This document shows, one piece after another, positions 9,584 to 17,816 of a stretch of 64,000 bases of DNA. The translations under genes and the position numbers were made by a program. A model generated the notes under the pieces. The model was given only the letters and a program-made list of their open reading frames with translations, did not search any database and was not told the DNA's origin. Position 1 is the first letter of the stretch, and every line of letters begins with the position of its first letter. The stretch comes from Foliimonas ilicis (GTDB lineage Bacteria; Pseudomonadota; Alphaproteobacteria; Rhizobiales; Rhizobiaceae): positions 62,001 to 126,000 of the forward strand of contig NZ_JBDUUH010000004.1 of NCBI RefSeq assembly GCF_039939195.1, read 5' to 3'.

Positions 9584-9722
9584 CGAAACCCTGCGGGCGT
9601 TGAGATGGATTGGCCTCATCCTAGCATGGCTGCAGAAAACGCATCGGACCGAATATATCGACTTTTCAGACCGTTCAGACTACATATGAGGCAAAATCTC
9701 ACACATATGGATCGCCACATCG

Positions 9723-10175
9723 ATGGAAGAAGTTCAGTTGGACCGCCTGGACAGAAACATCCTGACCGCGCTCGCGCGCGATGGGCGGATTTCCATGGCG
9801 GAACTTGCCGCGAAGGTGGGCTTGTCCAAGACGCCGGTGCAGGCGCGGGTGAAACGGCTTGAGCGTGACGGCTTCATTCGCGGCTATGCGGCAATCATCG
9901 ACCGCGAGCGCATGGGCGAAGGGCACGTCGCTTTCGTCCAAGTGAAGCTGTCCGACACACGCTCCGCCGCGCTCGACGCGTTCAACCGGGCAGTGCTTTC
10001 GGTGTCGGAAATCGAGCAATGCCACATGATTGCATCAAATTTCGATTATCTTTTGAAGGTGCGCACCAAGGATATAGCTGCCTACCGCCGCGTTTTGGGC
10101 GAGCGCATTTCAGCACTGCCGCATGTGGCTCAGACTTCGACTTATGTGGCGATGGAGACGGTGAAGGATAGGTAG
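9723..10175 (+). CDS. putR: Lrp/AsnC-family regulator, probable PutR
   Basis: 150 aa leucine-responsive type regulator, expected to activate putA in response to proline. The N-terminal helix-turn-helix is LDRLDRNILTALARDGRISMAELAAKVGLSKTPV (quoted in pieces: LDRNILTALARDGRIS, then MAELAAKVGLSKTPV). The C-terminal RAM ligand domain is visible in GHVAFVQVKLSD and DYLLKVRTKDIAAYRRVL. It is transcribed away from putA across a 139-base intergenic region. Because this PutA has no DNA-binding domain, a separate regulator is expected, as known for PutR in Agrobacterium and Brucella. Confidence 0.88.
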   Translation: MEEVQLDRLDRNILTALARDGRISMAELAAKVGLSKTPVQARVKRLERDGFIRGYAAIIDRERMGEGHVAFVQVKLSDTRSAALDAFNRAVLSVSEIEQCHMIASNFDYLLKVRTKDIAAYRRVLGERISALPHVAQTSTYVAMETVKDR

Positions 10176-10246
10176 GAATTTCCTGACCGCGCAGGCTTGG
10201 CGTTTTGGTGTGTCCGTCATTTTTAGATAGAAACGCTGGCGGGACA

Positions 10247-10410
10247 GCGCCCCCCTCTGTCCTGCCGGACATCTCCCCCACAGGTGGGGAGATTACACTA
10301 TCATTAAAGCGCGGCACCAATTGCGGACGCTACAGAATGAAGAGGCGAAGGTTGTGTCAGCCAATCTCCCCACCCGTGGGGGAGATGTCCGGCAGGACAG
10401 AGGGGGGCGC
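10247..10410. repeat. Palindromic repeat element, arm type A
   Basis: Two nearly perfect inverted arms of 48 bases (10247-10294 and 10363-10410) flank a 68-base unrelated spacer. The arm core is CTGTCCTGCCGGACATCT followed by CCCCCAC and GTGGGGAGATT. The same arms recur at 19715, 27309, 30965, 58219 and 60531. Here the element fills most of the 323-base gap between putR and gabD; the rest of that gap holds nothing I recognise. Confidence 0.9.
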
Positions 10411-10498
10411 CTCGTGATTCCGTCGAAACAGATATCGCTCCTCATCCTGAAGGGCGCACTTCAAAAGTGTGCGCCCCCAAACGGTTTATAGTCAGGCT

Positions 10499-11956
10499 CT
10501 ACAGCCCCAAACCACCGATGCAAACATATTTCGTATCCAGATAATCCTCGATGCCTTGGTGTCCGCCCTCCCTGCCGAGGCCGGATTCCTTCACGCCGCC
10601 GAACGGCGCTTCGGGTGTGGTGATAAGGCCTTCATTTATGCCGACCATTCCGTATTTCAGTCCTTCCATGACGCGGAAGGCGCGGCCGAGATCGCCAGTG
10701 TAGAAATAGCAGGCGAGGCCGAATTCGGTGTCGTTGGCGAGGCTTACGGCCTCTTCTTCCGTTTCGAATTTGAAGACCGGCGCCACCGGGCCAAATATCT
10801 CTTCCTTCATGAAGCGCATTTTCGGCGTGGCGTCGGCAATCACGGTCGGCTGGAAGAACGAGCCGCCGAGTTCATGACGCCTGCCACCCGCGACGATCTT
10901 GCCGCCCTTGGAGGTTGCGTCCGAAATCAGTTCCTCAACCTTTTCGACTGCCTTCTCATCGATCAACGGCCCCTGCTGGACACCCTCGTCCAGACCGGAC
11001 CCGACCTTGAGCTTGTTTGACGCCGTGGCGAGCTTTTCGACAAATTTGTCGTAGATGCTGGACTGAACGAAAAACCGGTTTGTGCAGACGCATGTCTGGC
11101 CGGAATTGCGGTATTTGGCGGTGATCGAACCTTCGACCGCGCGGTCGATATCGGCATCTTCGAACACGATGAAGGGCGCATTGCCGCCGAGTTCCATCGA
11201 AACCTTTTTCACCGTCGAAGCGGATTTCTCGATGAGGATCTTGCCGACCTCGGTCGATCCGGTGAAGGTGATCTTGCTGACAAGCGGGTTAGCGCAAATC
11301 TCGTCGCCGATTTCACCGGCGGAACCGGTGATGACATTGACGACACCTTTCGGAATACCGACTTCCTCGCACAGCGCACCCCAGGCGAGGCCCGAAAAGG
11401 GTGTCTGCGAGGCTGGCTTGACGACTGCCGTGCAGCCCGCCGCAAGTGCCGGGCCGATCTTGCGCGCCAGCATCGAAGACGGGAAATTCCAGGGCGTTAT
11501 CGCCGCGATAACGCCGACAGGCTCCTTGGTGACGAGAATGCGCCGATCCGCCCAGGGCGACGGCACGACATCGCCATAGGTGCGGCGGGCTTCTTCCGCG
11601 AACCACAGAACATAGGCGGCAGAGGCACCCACCTCGCCCTTCGATTCGAACAGCGACTTGCCCTGCTCCATCGTCAGCAGTTCGGCCAAGGCATCCTGAT
11701 TGTCCATGATGGCGTCATGCAGCTTGCGCAGCAGCTTTGAGCGTTCCAGCGCCGACGTCTTGCGCCAGCTTTTGAAAGCGACATCCGCAGCCTCGATGGC
11801 GCGGCGGGTTTCAGCCTTGCCGGATTTCGGCACGGTGCCGATCTTGAGGCCAGTTGCGGGATTGGTGACGTCGATCGTCTGGCCGGAATCGGCCTGCACC
11901 CACTCACCGTTGATGAGATTGGCCTGTTTCATGAAATGGCTTGTTTTCTGGAGCAT
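10499..11956 (-). CDS. gabD: Succinate-semialdehyde dehydrogenase (NAD(P)+)
   Basis: Oxidises succinate semialdehyde to succinate in the GABA shunt (485 aa). ALDH landmarks are WNFPSSMLARKIGPALAAG for cofactor binding, FTGSTEVGK, catalytic Glu in MELGGNAPF and catalytic Cys in NSGQTCVCTNRF. Overall it matches GabD more than betaine aldehyde or other ALDHs, but substrate cannot be proven by eye. Two ATGs lie in frame; the one at 11956 is seven bases from a strong GGAGG, whereas the one at 11962 is too close to it. It stands alone on the minus strand. Confidence 0.85.
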   Translation of the reverse strand: MLQKTSHFMKQANLINGEWVQADSGQTIDVTNPATGLKIGTVPKSGKAETRRAIEAADVAFKSWRKTSALERSKLLRKLHDAIMDNQDALAELLTMEQGKSLFESKGEVGASAAYVLWFAEEARRTYGDVVPSPWADRRILVTKEPVGVIAAITPWNFPSSMLARKIGPALAAGCTAVVKPASQTPFSGLAWGALCEEVGIPKGVVNVITGSAGEIGDEICANPLVSKITFTGSTEVGKILIEKSASTVKKVSMELGGNAPFIVFEDADIDRAVEGSITAKYRNSGQTCVCTNRFFVQSSIYDKFVEKLATASNKLKVGSGLDEGVQQGPLIDEKAVEKVEELISDATSKGGKIVAGGRRHELGGSFFQPTVIADATPKMRFMKEEIFGPVAPVFKFETEEEAVSLANDTEFGLACYFYTGDLGRAFRVMEGLKYGMVGINEGLITTPEAPFGGVKESGLGREGGHQGIEDYLDTKYVCIGGLGL

Positions 11957-12098
11957 GGTCATGCCTCCTCTGCAGAATGCTTTTCGAACTAACCGGAACT
12001 TGTCTAACTGTTATGGGCGGATGTCGATCCGATCTTATGCCTGCCTCTCCTCGCAAGGCAATTCCGCTTGCATGACCAAAACAATATGCCAGCGGGCA

Positions 12099-13040
12099 TT
12101 AACCGAAAATCAGAACCGAAAGCCAAAGCCAGAACGCGGTGGTGACAACCGCGCAGGCCGTCGCAATCGTCATCTGGTTGGACGCCAATGCCTGACCGGT
12201 GCCGAATTGCGCGGCGATCAGGTAGGAATTGACGCCGGACGGCAAAGCAGCCGCCGCAACAACGATTTTGGCAGACATTGGCGAAAGGCCGAACACCCAA
12301 GCTGAAGCCAGTGCCACTGCCGGCATGAGCATGAGTTTTACGACCGTCAGCGCGAAGGCTGGGCGAAGATTGCCGCGCACGTCGAATTTAACGAGGCTGA
12401 GCCCCATGGCGAAAAGCGCGACCGGCGCGGCGATGCTGGCCAGCGCATCGATGAGGCGAGCAGGCAGGGCCGGCATTTCGATGCCCGTAAGTCGCCAGAA
12501 AAGCCCCAGAACTATGCCCCATATCAGCGGATTGGCGCTCAACCGGCGAAAGAAAATGCGGAAAATCTGGACTGCCCCGCCATTTCCGCGTCCGAAAACC
12601 TCGAACAATATGATCGAGGCCATCATCATGGTTGGAAGATGCACGGAGATTATCAGCGAGAGTATCTCGAAGCCTTGCTGCCCATAGATGCCGATTATGA
12701 AGGGAATACCCAGCAGGACCAGATTGGAAAACGACGTCGCGACGCCGCCGACCACGCCCGCCTGCGAATCGCGTCCGAATATCTGCGTGGTCACCAGATG
12801 CCCGACCGTCCACGCAACAGCGACCGCCACCGCATATGCGCCCCATAATGACCAGGGAATCGAGCCGTTGAAATCGGCGCTTACCATCGTTCGAAACAGG
12901 AGAAGCGGCATCGCGACATTCACCGCGAAGTCAGACAGTCCATCGCCCGTATCCGAACTCAGATAGTTTGTTTTGCCCGCAGCATAACCGAGGGCCACAA
13001 GTCCGAAAACGAACAGGATTGTTTCGAAGAGAAAAGACAT
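12099..13040 (-). CDS. AEC family transporter
   Basis: 313 aa inner-membrane carrier of the auxin efflux carrier family. The N-terminus (MSFLFETILFVFGLVALGYAAGK) and ten-helix pattern with hydrophobic segments throughout are typical, as is the PSGVNSYLIAAQFG segment near the C-terminus. Family members export or import organic acids such as malonate and malate; the substrate here is unknown. The ATG at 13040 is preferred to an upstream in-frame start at 13076, since it begins directly at the first membrane helix. Confidence 0.82.
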   Translation of the reverse strand: MSFLFETILFVFGLVALGYAAGKTNYLSSDTGDGLSDFAVNVAMPLLLFRTMVSADFNGSIPWSLWGAYAVAVAVAWTVGHLVTTQIFGRDSQAGVVGGVATSFSNLVLLGIPFIIGIYGQQGFEILSLIISVHLPTMMMASIILFEVFGRGNGGAVQIFRIFFRRLSANPLIWGIVLGLFWRLTGIEMPALPARLIDALASIAAPVALFAMGLSLVKFDVRGNLRPAFALTVVKLMLMPAVALASAWVFGLSPMSAKIVVAAAALPSGVNSYLIAAQFGTGQALASNQMTIATACAVVTTAFWLWLSVLIFG

Positions 13041-13177
13041 CGCTCGCTTGATATGCGCGGGCTGGAAAGAGCGCAACTGCTGCGTGTCAGATCAAGCTTC
13101 GGGCGCGACAAGGCGACGGCTTGCCTTTCGTTCGGCTTTGCCATCCCTATATGTATGAAATTGCATAAGGATAATTG

Positions 13178-13717
13178 ATGCGTCGGCTTGGATTCTTTTT
13201 GATTGCTTTATTGATGGCAGCACCTGCACAGGCAACAGAAGCCGGATGGGCTTTGCTACGCGAAGGTGGTCATGTCGTGATTTTGCGCCATGCACTTTCC
13301 AACGGCACCATCGATCCGCCGAATTTCGACATTGAAAAATGCAACACGCAGCGCAATCTTTCCGAGCGCGGAAAGCAGCAGGCCAAGAAAATCGGTGCAT
13401 TGTTCGCAACGCGCGCAGCGCCGGTCGAGCGCGTTCTCTCCAGCCGCTACTGCCGCACGCTGGAAACCGCGCGTCTGGCATTTGGTGACCGCGTATTGGA
13501 GGAATTCGAACCGCTCGACAGTGCCAATGCGACAAGCGAAAAAGAACTCATCCTCACAGAAATCCGGGATTTCTCGGGCTCGGGCAACATGGTTCTCGTC
13601 ACGCAGATTGAAAATATAAACGCGCTTCTCGATGCCAATGCGCGCGAGGGCGAAGCCGTAATTGTACGTGCTGAGGGCGAAGGTTTGCATGTGCTCGGCC
13701 GGATCGTATTCAACTGA
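13178..13717 (+). CDS. Exported histidine-phosphatase superfamily protein
   Basis: 179 aa. A signal peptide (RRLGFFLIALLMAAPAQAT) suggests a periplasmic protein. The histidine phosphatase core is visible: Arg37-His38 in VVILRHALSNG and RVLSSRYCRTLETA. The segment that normally carries the second catalytic histidine (VLVTHQ-N-I) reads VLVTQIENIN, with Gln143 in its place, so activity may be lost or altered. An upstream TTG at 13175 is also in frame, but AAGG is spaced better for the ATG. It lies just upstream of acpXL, and some homologues act on lipopolysaccharide. Confidence 0.8.
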   Translation: MRRLGFFLIALLMAAPAQATEAGWALLREGGHVVILRHALSNGTIDPPNFDIEKCNTQRNLSERGKQQAKKIGALFATRAAPVERVLSSRYCRTLETARLAFGDRVLEEFEPLDSANATSEKELILTEIRDFSGSGNMVLVTQIENINALLDANAREGEAVIVRAEGEGLHVLGRIVFN

Positions 13718-13812
13718 GCAGGGATTTGGCCCTTTTCCTGCCTGAAAAAACCGATTAGGAAGCGCCACAAAGCAAACGCGGAAATATCTGCTCCGTATTC
13801 GAAGGAAAAGCC

Positions 13813-14094
13813 GTGTCCACCACATTTGAAAAAGTCGCCAAGATTATCGCAGATACGAGCGAGATCGACATCGATACGATCACCCCTGAAAGCCACACGA
13901 TCGATGATCTGGGCATCGACAGCCTCGATTTCCTCGACATCGTCTTCGCCATCGACAAGGAATTCGGCATCAAGGTGCCGCTTGAAAAGTGGACGCAGGA
14001 CGTGAACGACGGCAAGGCGACCACCGAGGAATACTTCGTCATGAAGAACCTCTGCGCCAAAATCGACGGCCTCGTCGCCGCAAAGAACGCCTGA
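13813..14094 (+). CDS. acpXL: Specialised acyl carrier protein AcpXL
   Basis: 93 aa acyl carrier protein that carries the very-long-chain hydroxy fatty acid (27-hydroxyoctacosanoate type) transferred to lipid A in Rhizobiales. The phosphopantetheine attachment site is Ser37 in LGIDSLDFLD. It is longer than housekeeping AcpP and has the AcpXL-like tail KWTQDVNDG and EEYFVMKNLC. It starts with GTG, with AAGGA seven bases upstream. It is the first gene of the cluster ending in lpxXL. Confidence 0.92.
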   Translation: MSTTFEKVAKIIADTSEIDIDTITPESHTIDDLGIDSLDFLDIVFAIDKEFGIKVPLEKWTQDVNDGKATTEEYFVMKNLCAKIDGLVAAKNA

Positions 14095-14119
14095 TTCATT
14101 CAGGCTGATCGGTAAAGGC

Positions 14120-15319
14120 ATGGCTTCTCACGACGTCGTCATAACGGGCATCGGCCTCGTCTCCTCGCTGGGAGAAGGCACCGACGCGCATTGGCAAAAA
14201 CTGACGGCTAAGGAGCCGGTGTCCAACGTCGATTCGACGCGTTTTGCGCCCTACTCGATCCATCCGCTGCCTGAAATCGACTGGAGCCTGCAGATCGCCA
14301 AGCGCGGCGACCAGCGCCAGATGGAAACGTGGCAGAGGCTCGGCACCTACACCGCCGGTCTTGCACTCGACGATGCAGGCATAAAGACCGATGAAGCGCT
14401 ATGCGCGACCATGGACATGGTCGTTGCGGCAGGCGGCGGCGAGCGCGACGTAGCCGTCGACAGCGCGATCCTCGAAGCCTCCGAAGCGCGTAATGACCAC
14501 GACATCCTGCTCAACGAGAAACTGACCACCGAACTGCGCCCTACCCTTTTTCTGGCGCAGCTTTCCAACCTTCTGGCCGGCAATATCTCGATCGTCCACA
14601 AAGTCACCGGCTCTTCGCGCACCTTCATGGGCGAAGAAGGCGCTGGCGTTTCGGCCATTGAGACCGCAGCCGCGCGTATCCGCTCAGGCCAGTCGACGCA
14701 TATGCTGGTCGGCGGTGCATTCCAGACCGAACACCCAGACATGCTGCTCGGCTATGAACTCGGTGCGTTTCTGCATCGCGGCCCATGGAAGCCGGTCTGG
14801 CAGCGCGAAGGCGCTGAAGGCGGCGGATTGGTCAGCGGTTCGGGCGCTGCGTTTCTGGTTCTGGAATCGCGCGAACATGCGCAAAAGCGTGGCCGTCATA
14901 TCTATGCGACGCTCGGCCCGGTGATTTCGGGTGCGGCACGGCGCAGTCGCGAAGACCTTGGTGATGCGATCTCCGAGTTGATCAAGAAGGCAGACGGACA
15001 ACAAAATCCGTTGCTGACGCTTTCCGGCGCATCCGGCGCACATGCCGCGACGAAGGCCGAGAAAGCCGCACTCGATGCGAACCCGGCGCTTGTTGCCCGC
15101 GCATTCGGCACGCTGACCGGCCATTTGAAGGAAGCGCAGTTCCCTTTCGCGATTGCGCTTGCGGCACTCGCACTGGATCGCAAGGCGGGCTACCCGGCGT
15201 TCGATTCAAGCGCTGAAAAATCCTACGACGGCGTTCCCGCCTCCATACTCGCGACAGCCATCGGCTATCATTATTTCGAGGGCGCAGCGCTCGTCGCTGC
15301 GGCAGACGCGCATGGCTAA
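14120..15319 (+). CDS. fabF2XL: Ketoacyl-ACP synthase homologue FabF2XL (chain-length-factor-like)
   Basis: 399 aa thiolase-fold protein for elongation of the lipid A very-long-chain fatty acid. The opening VVITGIGLVSSLGEG is typical of FabF. The active-site cysteine segment reads VTGSSRTFMGEEGAG with no Cys, and the first catalytic His motif (HGTST) is replaced by LSGASGAHAAT, while GHLKEAQFPFAIA keeps the second His. It therefore looks like a non-catalytic partner, as chain-length factors are, of the intact FabF1XL that overlaps its 3' end. It starts 25 bases after acpXL; no dehydratase gene lies between. Confidence 0.85.
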   Translation: MASHDVVITGIGLVSSLGEGTDAHWQKLTAKEPVSNVDSTRFAPYSIHPLPEIDWSLQIAKRGDQRQMETWQRLGTYTAGLALDDAGIKTDEALCATMDMVVAAGGGERDVAVDSAILEASEARNDHDILLNEKLTTELRPTLFLAQLSNLLAGNISIVHKVTGSSRTFMGEEGAGVSAIETAAARIRSGQSTHMLVGGAFQTEHPDMLLGYELGAFLHRGPWKPVWQREGAEGGGLVSGSGAAFLVLESREHAQKRGRHIYATLGPVISGAARRSREDLGDAISELIKKADGQQNPLLTLSGASGAHAATKAEKAALDANPALVARAFGTLTGHLKEAQFPFAIALAALALDRKAGYPAFDSSAEKSYDGVPASILATAIGYHYFEGAALVAAADAHG

Positions 15320-16583
15320 GTACACGGATCATCTTGGCAGGCCGGTCGTTGCCGTTACGGGCATCGGCGTCGTCACCTCGCTCGGCGTCGGCAAGGCCGA
15401 CAATTGGGCGGCCCTTACGTCCGGCCGCTCCGGCATTCACCCGATCACGCGCTTTCCGGTCGATCACCTCAACACGCGCATCTCCGGCACCGTCGATTTT
15501 TTGGCTTCGAGCAATAAGGGCGCCAGCGCGCTTACTCTTGAACTGGCGCAGACCGCAGCGCGTGAAGCGGTTGCCGAATCCGGCCTGAGCAGCACCGACT
15601 TTAACGGCCCGCTGTTTCTCGCCTCGCCACCTGTGGAACTTGACTGGCGCGATCGCTTTTCGCTCTACAATTCCGAAAAAACCGGCTCCGCATCCGAACG
15701 CCTGTTTTCGGCCTCGCTTGCATTGAAGTCGCTCGACATATTCGAGACATCGCAATTCGGCTCGATCGCTGCACGCCTTGCCGATGAATTCGGCACGCGC
15801 GGCCTGCCGATCACGTTGTCGACTGCTTGTGCATCCGGTGCCACAGCTATCCAGCTTGGCGTCGAAGCGATCCGTCGCGGCGAATGCGACCGCGCGCTGT
15901 CGATAGGCGCAGACGGTTCCGCGACCGCCGAAGCGCTGATCCGCTTTTCGCTGCTCTCAGCACTTTCCACCAATAATGACGTGCCGGAAAAAGCATCGAA
16001 ACCTTTCTCGAAGGACCGCGATGGCTTCGTTCTGGCCGAAGGTTCGGCAGCACTCGTGCTCGAATCTCTGGAAAGTGCGGTCGCCCGCGACGCGACGATA
16101 CTCGGCATTCTGCGCGGCTGCGGCGAAAAGGCCGACGATTTCCACCGCACGCGCTCCAAGCCGGACGGCTCGCCAGCCATCGGCGCGGTTCGGGCAGCGA
16201 TCGAGGATGCAGGTCTGGACGATACCGGCATCGACTATGTGAACGCCCACGGCACCTCGACGCCTGAAAACGACAAGATGGAGCACATGTCGCTCTCCAC
16301 CGTTTTCGGCGAGCGCATCCGCAAAATCCCGGTGTCGTCGAACAAGTCGATGATCGGTCACACGCTGTCTGCAGCCGGTGCAATCGAGGCCGCGGTTTCG
16401 TTCATGACCATGCGCGAAGGCGTGTTACCGCCGACGATCAACTACGACAATCCCGATCCGGCAATCGAGCTCGATGTGGTGCCAAACGTCAAGCGCGAAG
16501 CGCAGGTCGGCACCGTGCTTTCGAATTCCTTCGGCTTCGGCGGCCAGAACACCTGCCTTGTCATGGCGCGGGAACCGGTTTAG
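15312..16583 (+). CDS. fabF1XL: Beta-ketoacyl-ACP synthase FabF1XL
   Basis: 423 aa condensing enzyme that should extend acyl chains on AcpXL. All catalytic elements are present: Cys near 172 in LSTACASGATA, His in NAHGTSTPENDKME, and His in SMIGHTLSAAGAIEA. The frame is open upstream to 15153, but that part overlaps fabF2XL and reads as out-of-frame sequence; the ATG at 15312 starts the conserved YTDHLGRPVVAVTGIGVVT segment. It overlaps the fabF2XL stop by eight bases, consistent with coupled production of a heterodimer. Confidence 0.9.
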   Translation: MAKYTDHLGRPVVAVTGIGVVTSLGVGKADNWAALTSGRSGIHPITRFPVDHLNTRISGTVDFLASSNKGASALTLELAQTAAREAVAESGLSSTDFNGPLFLASPPVELDWRDRFSLYNSEKTGSASERLFSASLALKSLDIFETSQFGSIAARLADEFGTRGLPITLSTACASGATAIQLGVEAIRRGECDRALSIGADGSATAEALIRFSLLSALSTNNDVPEKASKPFSKDRDGFVLAEGSAALVLESLESAVARDATILGILRGCGEKADDFHRTRSKPDGSPAIGAVRAAIEDAGLDDTGIDYVNAHGTSTPENDKMEHMSLSTVFGERIRKIPVSSNKSMIGHTLSAAGAIEAAVSFMTMREGVLPPTINYDNPDPAIELDVVPNVKREAQVGTVLSNSFGFGGQNTCLVMAREPV

Positions 16584-16604
16584 TAGCGGCCTCTTTAAGC
16601 ATTG

Positions 16605-16762
16605 GGTGCGTCCTTCGAGGCTCGTTTCACTCGCACCTCAGGATGAGGGAAGTGGTGGCTGAGATTGAATCGAGCCCACGAGCGCTCACAATTTTGGTAA
16701 GACCTCCCTCATCCTGAGGTGCGATCCTGAGCCTGTCGAAGGGGAGCCTCGAAGGACGCACC
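16605..16762. repeat. Palindromic repeat element, arm type C
   Basis: Inverted repeat with outer arms GGTGCGTCCTTCGAGGCTC and its complement, and inner arms CACCTCAGGATGAGGGA / TCCCTCATCCTGAGGTG, around a short spacer. The right half carries an extra segment (GATCCTGAGCCTGTCGAAGGG). It occupies nearly all of the gap between fabF1XL and the dehydrogenase gene. It is unlike types A and B in sequence but similar in layout. Confidence 0.85.
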
Positions 16763-16787
16763 AACCAGTTAAAGCCAGCGAGATAAT

Positions 16788-17816
16788 ATGCGCGCATTGC
16801 AACTCATCGAAGATCGCAAACTCGAAACCGTCGATCTTCCGCCCCCGCCGCCACCGGGCCTCGGCGAAGTAACGCTGCGCATCAAGGCGGTCGCGCTCAA
16901 CCATATCGACGTCTGGGGCTGGCGCGGCATGGCTTTTGCCAAGCGCAAGATGCCGCTTGTTATCGGCGCGGAAGCATCCGGCGAAGTGGAATCAGTCGGT
17001 CAGGGCGTATCGAACCTTCAGCCGGGGCAGCTCGTCTCGATCTACGGCGCGCGCACCTGCAGCATTTGCCGCCCCTGCCGCGAAGGCCGCGATAATCTCT
17101 GCGAGCATGTTTCTGGCGTGCATGGCTTCCATCTGGACGGCTTCGCGCAGGAAAAGATCAATCTGCCCGCCCGCCTTCTCGTGCCTGCCCCTCCCGGCGT
17201 CGATGATATTGGCGCAGCAGTGGCGCCCGTTACCTTCGGTACGGTCGAGCACATGCTGTTCGACAATGCGAAACTTCAGCCCGGCGAAACGATCCTCATC
17301 CAAGCTGGCGGATCGGGCATCGGCACCGCAGCGATTCAGCTTGCAAAGCGCATGGGCTGTACGGTCATCACGACGGTCGGCTCGGACGACAAGATCGAAA
17401 AGGCCAAGGCGCTTGGCGCCGATCACGTCATCAACTACCGCGAAGACCGCTTCGAAGGCGTGGTGCGCAAACTGACCAAGAAGAAAGGCGTCGACGTCGT
17501 TTTCGAACATGTCGGCAAGGACACATGGGCGGGTTCCATGTTCAGCCTGAAGCGCGGCGGCCGCCTCGTCACATGCGGCTCGACCTCCGGCGTCTCGACC
17601 GAAATGAACCTGATGATGCTCTTTCAGCAGCAACTCAAACTGCTCGGCTCGTTCGGGTGCCGCATGGAAAACATGGCAAACGCCATGCAGAAAATGGCTG
17701 CAGGCATCGTCAAGCCGGTCATCGATACCGAAGTCGACTTCAATTCCATCGACGCTGCCTTGAAGCGCATGGAAGGCCGCGACGTCTTCGGCAAGATCAT
17801 CCTGCGCGTAAATTGA
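16788..17816 (+). CDS. Zinc-type alcohol dehydrogenase / quinone reductase of the lipid A VLCFA cluster
   Basis: 342 aa medium-chain dehydrogenase/reductase. The GroES-like domain has CSICRPCREGRDNLCEHV, the four-cysteine structural zinc lobe, and PLVIGAEASGEVESVG. The Rossmann fold is ILIQAGGSGIGTAAIQLAK. A gene of this type sits in the acpXL-lpxXL cluster of other rhizobia, where it probably takes part in forming or reducing the hydroxy fatty acid. It comes after the repeat at 16605 and its stop overlaps the TTG start of lpxXL. Confidence 0.82.
   Translation: MRALQLIEDRKLETVDLPPPPPPGLGEVTLRIKAVALNHIDVWGWRGMAFAKRKMPLVIGAEASGEVESVGQGVSNLQPGQLVSIYGARTCSICRPCREGRDNLCEHVSGVHGFHLDGFAQEKINLPARLLVPAPPGVDDIGAAVAPVTFGTVEHMLFDNAKLQPGETILIQAGGSGIGTAAIQLAKRMGCTVITTVGSDDKIEKAKALGADHVINYREDRFEGVVRKLTKKKGVDVVFEHVGKDTWAGSMFSLKRGGRLVTCGSTSGVSTEMNLMMLFQQQLKLLGSFGCRMENMANAMQKMAAGIVKPVIDTEVDFNSIDAALKRMEGRDVFGKIILRVN

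Noticed and set aside
8162..9862. Two long plus-strand frames (252 and 306 aa) opposite the putA N-terminal half
   Set aside because: They are antisense to conserved PRODH sequence and show no family motifs or ribosome sites.
17525..17812. Upstream extension of the lpxXL frame
   Set aside because: It is the dehydrogenase gene read in another frame; LpxXL length and motifs fit the TTG at 17813.
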